Origin: Corinectria fuckeliana | Lineage: Eukaryota; Ascomycota; Sordariomycetes; Hypocreales; Nectriaceae | Assembly (NCBI GenBank): GCA_019137255.1 | Contig: WPDH01000234.1 | Coordinates: forward strand, 340,071 to 404,070 | Length of the DNA stretch: 64,000 bases | Reading direction: 5' to 3' | Part shown: positions 56,188 to 64,000 of the stretch, piece by piece | Layout of the letters: each line of letters opens with the position of its first letter | How positions within the stretch are numbered: position 1 is the first letter of the stretch | Position numbers and translations under genes: made by a program | Notes under the pieces: generated by a model | What the model saw: the letters and a program-made list of their open reading frames with translations, nothing else | What the model was told of the DNA's origin: nothing | Databases searched by the model: none

Positions 56188-57672
56188 GAAGATCTGGGGA
56201 TATCGAATCGGTTCCGGTCCCTTGCAGATACGAGGTTCTCAGCGGGCGCTGCAATCAACGACTGCCCTATCAGCTGCCCAAATGCACCGTGAAACCCCGG
56301 GGTCGGTCGAGCTCTCGGTGTCGTCGAGTTGCAATCTTGGGTTCGGACAGGGTTTTCGCGGGCTATCTTTCTCCACCAGACCGTCGATGGCAGGCCGGGG
56401 GGTTGCGTATCTTGCTATGCTGAGTGGCGATCACTGCAACGGCGGTTCGATCGAATAGATAACGTGGATAGATAAGATCGGATCTGATCAGACCGAGCGA
56501 GCTCAGATGACGGCGATTTTTTGTTCCTGCGGCGGGGTGCTCGAATAGGCACGATGTCGACCTTCCTTATCCCGACTCAGTCAGGGTGCAGCATCGCTCG
56601 TCGTCCCAACAAGGCGTATCGCAGTGGCCGCTAGATGGATGAGTGCAAAGAGGTGATTATCAGCAGAAGTGGGATGGTCAAAGATTTGAAGGAAGAGAAA
56701 AGCCGAAAGGGAGGATCTTGAAGTAAAACCAGAGGCGTAGGACCCAAGAAATGCGACGCCCAGCTCCGTCACGCGAAGCCTCTCCAACCTACAGAATGTC
56801 TTCACTCAAACATCGAAAGGGCAATTGGGAAAGGTCCGAAGGGGTGCGTCTCCACCGGCTGGCATGTACATCGCGACACGGTGGGCGGCTCTGGCATGGG
56901 ATAGAAGTCACTGTCGTGTGTAAAAGTCTCAGTCTGCGCCCTGCGATAGCTGCGATACGACGGTGATGCATTCCATCAGACAGACGGTGGCCCATCTACC
57001 GCGGCTGGGACTTTTAAATCACAATGTTCAGGCTCAATCTCAAGAACAGCACGGGACAAAAGACTGTGACTGACCTTTTTTTTTTTTTTTTTGGCACGAC
57101 TGCGTGGGTTTGGTTAATTCGGTAGGCTGGTGGTTCGTTTGGAAGATCCGAGAGACACGCGCCCTCGTTTAGCCTACCTACCCAAGTATGTGTACCCGTA
57201 GTCTAGACTATACATGGGGCATCGCGAAACTACCGAGGTAGGTAGGTAGGTAGGTAGGTACTTAGGTAGGCTATCGATTTCTCCAAAATATATCAAAACG
57301 CGAGGCGTAGCAGGGCCCTTTGTTTTGAGACGATTCCATAGCTGTGTTTACTTTTCAATCTCCTCGTAGCATTTCGGTCCACCGCGAATGTGCAAAGTGA
57401 CCTCAAGGGGGAGAAGCTATCGCAAGCCCGCATACTTCACCTGCAGCCATGGAGTAGGTGAAGCGCGCCAGCCCCATCGCAGCTCCATCAAATCTGTCCG
57501 GGCTGCTGACTTGCTCCAAGTACACGAGACAGAAAGCGCTCTTGTTCCTGCATTTACCCCAGCACGACTCAGGCATGCTCCCCTTGGCGAGACACCCTTG
57601 ACTCATGGGCCCAATTCCTCTGCGCCTCTTTCATTCATCCTTAAGATAGGCCGGGACGGACAGCCCCCCCCT
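56188..57672. other. Intergenic region with simple repeats
   Basis: About 1.5 kb. It contains a T17 run (57076-57092) and six copies of GGTA (57237-57260) followed by CTTAGGTAGG. The left part must hold the RA-PH promoter. No coding signal. Confidence 0.5.
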
Positions 57673-58882
57673 TTATTTGCGGAACGCGTGAACCTCCCGC
57701 CTCCACCAGCCTCGGAAGTCGCTCGTCGAGACGTCGATGCCCAGGTCCTTGAGCGCCTGGGTGCTCAGGTGGCAGTCGTACGGCCGCTGAACACTGGCAT
57801 TCGGGTCATTCCCTTCGGTGTTGGCCTCGATCCCGTTCGTTGAGAGGCCCATGATGTCTCCGAACTCCTGGCAGATTTCGTACTTGGTCATCTTGTCCTC
57901 GCTCGAGAATTGCAGGATCCGGGGCAGGGACTTGCTGTCGCCGCCGGCACTGAGATACTTCTCGGAGATATCTGCGTTGTTTTGGAAACATTTCCCGTCA
58001 GCAAACACACAAAGATTCGCAATTGTCGGGTCGTTCGGGGCCGGAAACGTGTCAAGGAATAATCCGTGCTGAAACACAAGGCTGGAGGAAGAACTGGAAC
58101 ATACCATGGCAGACCCGTCCGACGTCTTCCGTGTTAGTGGGATATCGAATGGCCCAGTGGTCCATCTTCACGGTGGCTCCTTGGGTCTGCGCCTTCCAGA
58201 CCGCGTCCATCAGGACGTTGACCGCGCTCTCCGCCGGCGTCTCTGCGTGTCCGTACAGCACAGGCACACGGAGCACGACGCCGAGACCCTCCTTACCAGC
58301 CTTGGCGTACGAGTCCAGCACGGCGGCCTCACCGTAGAGCTTGGTCTGGCCGTACAGGTTGGTCGGCCGGGGCTGGGCATCGGCCCGGTACGGGGCGTCC
58401 CCGGGAACACCGGGGAAGACGTAGTCGGTCGAGATGTAAATGAGGAAGATGTCCCGCGCCGCGGCTAGGGATGCGAGGGAGCTGCTGGCCGCCACGTTGA
58501 GGGCCCGCGCGCCCTCTGGATCGCCGTCGACTTTATCCGGGAAGCGCTGGGCAGCACCTTGAAGCAAACGGCCCGAGTTAGCAGTTTGCTTGCCGCGACG
58601 ATGCTGCTCGGGTCAGGCGACTTACAGTGTACGATGGCATCAGGTCTACGCCAGCGAGGTCAGGACAGTACGAAAGCGTGTGTGGAAGGGAACTGACTTG
58701 GTCTCGTCGAGGACCTCGGCGACATCGGCCTCGTTTCCTAGGTCGACCTTGAGGACATCGACGCCATCAGCGCGCGAGTAGCCTGTGCCCTTGACAGTCC
58801 AGCTCTTGAGTCGGAATTCTTTGGCGACTTCACGGCCTAGGAGGCCGGTAGCGCCGGTAACGAGAACAGTACGGCGAGTCAT
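57673..58882 (-). CDS. NAD(P)-dependent reductase, MAT2B/RmlD-type extended SDR
   Basis: Exons 58882-58698, 58645-58626 (only 20 nt), 58557-58105 and 57971-57673 give 318 aa. Rossmann cofactor motif TGATGLLG at residues 9-16, active-site STD at 111-113 and YxxxK as Tyr137/Lys141 in LYGQTK. The family includes dTDP-4-dehydrorhamnose reductase and the regulatory beta subunit of methionine adenosyltransferase II. The fungal members are usually annotated as the latter, but which applies cannot be told here. The micro-exon supplies PDAIVH in the conserved strand KPDAIVHCAAQRFPDKV, so skipping it would shift the frame. The last intron (133 nt) is unusually long for this window. Confidence 0.88.
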
Positions 58883-59628
58883 TTTTCGCAGTCGATGGGC
58901 GGTTTCGATGTGAGAGAGCGAGGGTGTCTTTGGCGGGTGTGACGTTCTGAGACGTCATTTGTCCAGGTGCACCACATCAAGAAGTGGGGGTTTTTGATAG
59001 GAGGGGTACCTGCATGGTGTATAAATCTACATGACAGCGGCGAGCGACGGCCTAGATTATATCCATGTTGCTGGTGGTTTAATGGCTAATGTTTTTGTTT
59101 AATATGAGTGAAATAGTAGAAGTATGCGCCGTAGACGTAAAGACTTTGAGGGAGATGAGAGACTGACTTGGGCATGATGGCTGTTAATGGCCTCCCCATC
59201 GTGCTGCCAGTGCTCGGCAGACCATGGAAATCAATTTGGCTGGGAACTGATAGATAGGAGGAACAATAGTTCGTTAATAGGTAAAATAGATGGGTAGTAG
59301 TAGTGCACGATAGTTACTTTTGCCTTATGCACCGAGTGAGGCGCACCTCAGGTTAGTCCTTTACATGTCACCTAGCATGTCCTTTATGACAAGACGAGAT
59401 CGTCACACATTTTGGCAAAATGGGAAACTTCATGTTTCCGCTTAGGACTAGGGTAGTTGATATTAAAGAGATTATTGGCAACACGTCTCCTGGCGCTTAA
59501 TTTATGTACAAGAAGAAGCTCAGCTTGTCCCGTGCTATATACGCTTCGCACATCCTCAGCGTCGCACAGCCCCTGAAACATGGGAGCTGGATGTCCATCA
59601 CCCAAAACCAACCATCGTAAGTCTATCT
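58883..59628. other. Intergenic region
   Basis: About 750 bp between the reductase start and the flavo-oxidase end, both on the minus strand. It must include the reductase promoter. Nothing else supported. Confidence 0.45.
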
Positions 59629-61677
59629 TCACGCCCGGCAAAGCTTGCTGTTCTGGCTGGGGAGGTTTCCAAAGATCTTCTCCTGGAGCTCCCACTTCTC
59701 CGAGCCGACGGCGTTGGTGGCGTAGAAGACCTCCTTGGGATCCCACTTCTCCTTCATGGCGAGGGCCATCTCGTAACTTGAACCCCAGAAGGACTGCTGG
59801 AAGTTGGGCTCGATGTAGTCGCTCTCGCTCATGTAAGCGCCGGATCCCGGGGTGATCGCGCGCCACTTGGCAAGCCAGTCGAAGGTGAGCTTGTCCGAGG
59901 CCGTCTTCTTGGTGGCGTCGTCGGCGTCGTCGGCCCAGAAAGCAGCCGCGATGCCGTGGAGCAGAGCGGTGCGCCAGGCAGGGTTGGCCGCGTTGCTGGG
60001 GTAGCCCTCGACGCCGGCGAAGACGTTGAAGCCGATGAAGTAGAGTCCGTCCTCGATGGTAGCCTTGACAACCTCGAAGGTGTCCTCGACGATGGTGTCG
60101 TTCTCCCAGTTGTTGTAAGGGAAGAGACGGCTGGCCTGGCGGATGGTGGAAGACCCCCAAGGCTCCAAAGGGAAAGATGCCTGCCAGGCAGGGTAGAAGT
60201 CGCTGTACTGCTCGTACACGGGCTCGACGTCGATGCCGATCTCGGCCCACTCGGCAAACATGGGAGCGACAAGGGCCTTGAGCTGCGTCACGGTCATGCC
60301 GGGGGCGAACCAGGGAGTCATGGTGAAGCTGTAGCCGGTCCCGATGTTGGCAATGATGAAGTACTCGTAGTTGGCGTTGTCACGGGCCCACGTGGGGAAG
60401 CGCTTCCAGTAGCTCTTGACGGCCTCCCAGAACATGGCATCGGTAGCACCATCGGTGCCCGAGGTGAAGGAGAAGGTCATGGACGAGACGGCGGGGATCT
60501 TGGGGAAAGCCTTGACGACAACGGACGTGACCACGCCGTAGGTGCCGCCGCCGCCGCCGCGGATCGCCCAGAAGAGATCAGGGTTGGTCTGCTCGCTGGC
60601 GGTGACGAAGCGGCCATCAGCAGTGACCACCTCGAAGGCAAGGGCCTGATCGCAAGCAAGACCGTGGATTCCCGAGAGCGGAGAGTGGCCGCCGCCCTGG
60701 ATGAAGCCGCCCATGACCCCGACAGTCTGCCCCTCCCCGCCGACGACGGTGACGCCGTTGTCGTAGGCCGCCTTGTAGACCTCGTAGGCCTGGATACCGG
60801 CGCCCAACTTGAAGGCCGGGCCCTTGTAGCTGCCCTGCTGGTAAGTCTTGTAGAACTTGACGGACTTGAGGTTGTGGGTCCAGATGGACAGGGCACCGTA
60901 GCCGGTCGACTTGGCACCGAAGTCGTGGCCGGTGTTCTTGATGACGAGGCGCAGGTTCAGGCTGCGAGCCAGGTTGACGGCCAGCTGGATGTGAGCAACA
61001 GCGGTGGCATCGATGCTGTACAGGGGGAGGCCGCCAACGTCGCAGGACGTGCCAGCGACGAAGATGCTGGGTGGCACACAGGTGAGGCCCTCGAAGAAGA
61101 TTGCGTTGATGGCAGTGCGGTCCTCGGGCTGGATGTAGGAGCCGTTGTACCAGTTGTTGGAGATGTACTCGCACTCCTCGGCGTCGTAGTTGCCAAAGTT
61201 GTCGTAGCAGACAGAGGCAAAAGGGACCGTCTTCTTGAGGGAGCCGCCGAGCAGGAGGCTGAAGACCTTCCAGATGGACTCGCTTGGGAATAGAGCATCT
61301 CCGGGGGCGGTCTTGCAGTTGCCAAAGGCGCTTCGCTTCGTCACAGTCTCCTCGCTGTCGTCGTCGAACTGGAACAGCTCAATGTGAGACAGCTCGAGAT
61401 CGGTGAGGTTGGAGAGGATGGAGTCAGTGAGCTGGATGGTCTCGTCCTCGAAGAGAGCTGCCGGAGAGCTGCTGGAAGAGACGAGGATCTCCTCCGCCGC
61501 AGGGGCAACGACGGACTCATCGGCGTCTAGTTGACGACAAGGTTAGCGACGATGAACGCAAAGAGTATGGAGTGAGCTTGTCTAGAACGTACCAACTTCT
61601 TCGCCATCGACAGTGATTGTCTGGGCAAAAGCCACACTAGCAAGAGCTGCGAGGGCAAGGAGGCGAGTGGCGGACAT
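59629..61677 (-). CDS. Secreted FAD-linked oxidase, berberine-bridge (BBE) type
   Basis: Exons 61677-61593 and 61526-59629 give 660 aa. Signal peptide MSATRLLALAALASVAFAQ, then an Asp/Glu/Ser-rich propeptide-like stretch with a basic TKR at about residue 90, a possible processing site. The FAD_binding_4 (PCMH) domain includes LRLVIKNTGHDFGAKSTGYG; the His of this motif usually carries the 8-alpha FAD bond. VGGEGQTVGVMGGFIQGGGHSPLSG follows, without the Cys of the usual GxCxxVG motif, so a single covalent bond is likely. RGGGGGTYGVVTSVVVKAFP continues the domain. The substrate domain is followed by a C-terminal BBE segment (KEVFYATNAVGSEKW). N-glycosylation sequons are present (NWYNGS, NDT). 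Substrate unknown; relatives oxidise sugars or secondary metabolites. No biosynthetic cluster is visible next to it. Confidence 0.88.
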
Positions 61678-63690
61678 GGTGACCACGTGAAGGATGCAGG
61701 GTGGGTAGTATCCAACGGTCACTGGTCACTGGTCCAGATATGAGAGGGTGAGCCAGAAAAAGAAAGCCAAATAGCCCAAAGGAGGAACACATGCGTATCT
61801 ATACGAACTGCAAGCAGACTTGTGGCGAGCAAAGGCCCAGACGAGACTGGGGCAGTGGATAGGTCGGAGTTGTCAATAATTGTCAATCAATACCAACTAC
61901 GCGTCCCCCCCGGAGCCAGATGCCAATAGTTCTCGGGGACAACGACGAGAAGGGCAGTCCTCATTTACCAGGGCGGCGGGACAGGTCGGTCGACTATGGG
62001 GCTTTCGACGGAAACATGGCATGAGGCAGAAGTCTCCATGGGCCAGGTTGCCTTGGTACTAAGCAAGTGAGCAAAGGTAGACAGGCGAACGGAGGTGGGG
62101 AGGCCGGGATGCGGAAGGATTCTCAGCCGACAAGATGCCATACCTGACCAACAGACAAAACCAACTAATCACATAGTCTAGTACGTAGCACGCACGAAGT
62201 AGTCTTCACCAACTTGCCTCGGTAATCATCAGTTAGAGCCTCTTCTTAGCACGACCCGGTCTCTGGGACCAGCCGTCGGCCAAGTCGCTTGCGTAATAGT
62301 CTAGTCCGCCGCCCATGTCCAACATGCTGCAGAGAAGCGTCCACCTCGCAGCACCAACAGTCTTCGATAGTTGGTATAACGACGGGCAGACGCCTGGTCG
62401 TCGTAACTTAGCTCCCTTCTTAGTTTCAGGGGAGCAAGGCCCTGCTGCGTATGTACGGGTGCCCGCATGGCGAGCTCAGCTAACTAAGACGGGCTCCTTG
62501 CGATGTGTGCTTGCGACCAACAGCAAGCCCGCGACGTTTCATCGGTGCCGGGCATAATGCCTTGCTTGGAGACTATATCCCTGAAGCCATCCCAGCCGCA
62601 TGCCGCTAGCAAGAAAACTTGCGCTGCGAGGTCCCGCGCAGTGGCTGGCATCGGGCGCTGGGGGCGAAAGGGGAATGCTTTTCAGAAGCCGAGGCGCAAG
62701 CGAGTACGTACAGCTTAGGAGTCAAACTTGGAACTTCACCGAACTGGGCTTCTCAACGCCTGCGTACGAGGTACGGTCGACGTTGGGTGACGAAGAAGTT
62801 TCTCCAGGTTCGCAGGGGGGGAGGCCATCGGTGGTCGTCGAGGCCGGGATGAGGTTCCGAGACCCCTGGGCAACCATTGTAAGCGAGGTGCACTCCGCAT
62901 CAGATGTGATGGCTTGAGATGGAGTGTGGAGCTGACCAGACGGCGCGAGACGAGGCCTGAAGAGTGCAGCTTGTGGGCTCGAGGGAGCCACGACACGGAT
63001 CCGGGGTGGGTGTTGGTGTTTTGTTAGGCAACGGCGAGCTACACGTCGAAGCTGTCCGGTTGTCTGGTTAGGACTCGAGCAAGCGCTGTTCTAGTGAGGC
63101 TCTTGGGGCTCAAGGGGAAAATATGGAATGCCCAGACTGGCTAGACCGGGCCGTTGAGCCGGACTCGGCGAGGCCCTCGCGGGAGCTGGGCTGGCGGCGG
63201 GACACGGGCTGTCATATCCCCCGTACACAAGAGCCAGGGTTGGATCTGGATCTCCCGGCTCTCAGCTGCAGCTGCAGGGGATGATGATGCCTGCTGCTGA
63301 CGGGAAGCTTGGGTCTCTCCCCGGCCCAACCGGGTCTAGATGTTGAGCGGGACTGAGTGCAACGCCGCCAGCTCTTGTGCCGAGTACGGGGTACTTCTAG
63401 TACATGTTCTAGACTTTCTGGCAATGGACGTCCGAGGCTGGCGGAGGATCAGAAACATGATCCTCTCTGGAGTCTTTGTCTCGGGTGCTGGCAATGATGA
63501 TGCGCTGTTGCGTTACGGTCGATCGATGTCGGCTGTAGAAGAAATCGGGAGTCGTCCAGTGCCGCTCTCGCATGTTTGCATGTCGGTCATCTGCCTTATC
63601 TCGATTGCAGTTTAAGTTGGCTAAAGCCACTTGTGTTTTGTTGCTTCTGGGTAGATATTCAACGTGAGTGGTTTGCCTAGGTACCTAGGC
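61678..63690. other. Right intergenic region, no supported gene
   Basis: About 2 kb. It contains the promoter of the flavo-oxidase at its left. Open frames are short, overlapping and without domains. Near 63675-63730, TAGGTACCTAGG-type short repeats mark the passage into the AT-rich end. Confidence 0.5.
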
Positions 63691-64000
63691 CTACCTAGCC
63701 TACTTTCTACAGACTAACTACCTATCTAAGTATGTACCTCGTTTTACGTATTAGATTAAAGATGGTAAAACAGTCGACTATTCGTACTAGGTACAGAAGG
63801 CTATAAGGCCTGGTGTCTTATATTAACTTTTTTTAGAAATTTTACTAAAGTTATCTTATATTATATACTTATATAACCTTATATACTCTTATATAATCTT
63901 ATTTTATATATATTAATTAATCCCTAAATATTTTTAAGTTTTTTTTTATTAGAGTTACTTAATATAATATACTCTTATATAATCTTATTATATATATTTA
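63691..64000. repeat. AT-rich, RIP-like tract running off the window
   Basis: From about 63700 the sequence becomes strongly A/T-rich, dominated by TTATATA, CTTATATAA and TATATTA words, almost without CG and with few CA/TG, like the interior of the transposon at 6.3-7.85 kb. It is probably the edge of another RIP-mutated repeat. Its type and far end cannot be seen. Confidence 0.7.

Noticed and set aside
59956..61293. 445-codon plus-strand frame opposite the flavo-oxidase
   Set aside because: Antisense shadow of a C-rich third-position gene, with the same Asp/Val/Gly-rich composition as other shadows.
57673..61677. Secondary-metabolite cluster around the SDR and flavo-oxidase genes
   Set aside because: Only two oxidoreductase genes are adjacent, with no synthase, P450, transporter or regulator. 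The SDR is of a housekeeping type.
1..64000. tRNA, rRNA, CRISPR or bacterial-type operon
   Set aside because: No tRNA arm patterns or repeat-spacer arrays were found by eye. Gene structure is eukaryotic. A tRNA scan would be needed to exclude intron-containing tRNAs.

Overview
The window is nuclear DNA from a filamentous ascomycete (Pezizomycotina), most likely a Sordariomycete. Its genes are split by short introns (47-133 nt, mostly 48-70) with GTAAGT/GTGAGT-type donors and CTAAC/CTGAC branch points. The products are conserved fungal housekeeping proteins. Two AT-rich islands carry the CpA-to-TpA mutation style of repeat-induced point mutation (RIP). Exon joins were worked out by hand from splice signals and reading-frame continuity; no alignment or search was run.

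Layout, left to right. 0.8-4.0 kb: Ctk1/CDK12-type RNA polymerase II CTD kinase (-). 6.2-8.1 kb: a 1,846-bp DNA transposon with perfect 42-bp inverted repeats and a TA duplication, RIP-mutated inside (Pot2/Fot1-like). 8.5-11.1 kb: alpha/beta hydrolase (+) facing the ribosome-assembly factor Loc1 (-). 13.4-19.9 kb: eIF4E type-2 factor (+), the inactive spliceosomal protease Sad1/USP39 (-) and the U3 processome WD40 protein Utp13 (-). 20.2-21.9 kb: an unrecognised multi-exon gene sharing a 276-bp promoter region with UTP13. 22.2-25.4 kb: an unusual segment with a small unrecognised ORF, an array of tandem exon-intron-like units, a predicted membrane protein (-) and a decayed ORF. 25.5-31.8 kb: divergent MCM5 (-) and VPS54 (+).

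33.5-44.6 kb is gene-poor and holds four small secreted or surface proteins: a DNase1-type protein, a Celp0028-effector-like protein, an eight-cysteine protein and a GPI-anchor-like protein. They are separated by up to 5.6 kb without convincing genes. 45.3-62 kb returns to core genes: APC8/Cdc23 (-), a small CxxC protein (+), farnesyl diphosphate synthase (+), a long RA-PH scaffold protein (-), a MAT2B/RmlD-type reductase (-) and a secreted berberine-bridge-type flavo-oxidase (-). The last ~310 bp enter a second RIP-like AT-rich tract that leaves the window.

There is no operon or obvious metabolic cluster. The genes act in separate core processes: transcription elongation, translation, splicing, rRNA processing, replication licensing, Golgi retrieval, the cell cycle and isoprenoid synthesis. 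The best candidates for something new are the tandem exon-intron array at 22.6-23.4 kb, the abrupt RIP boundary inside the transposon, and the sparse stretch of secreted proteins.
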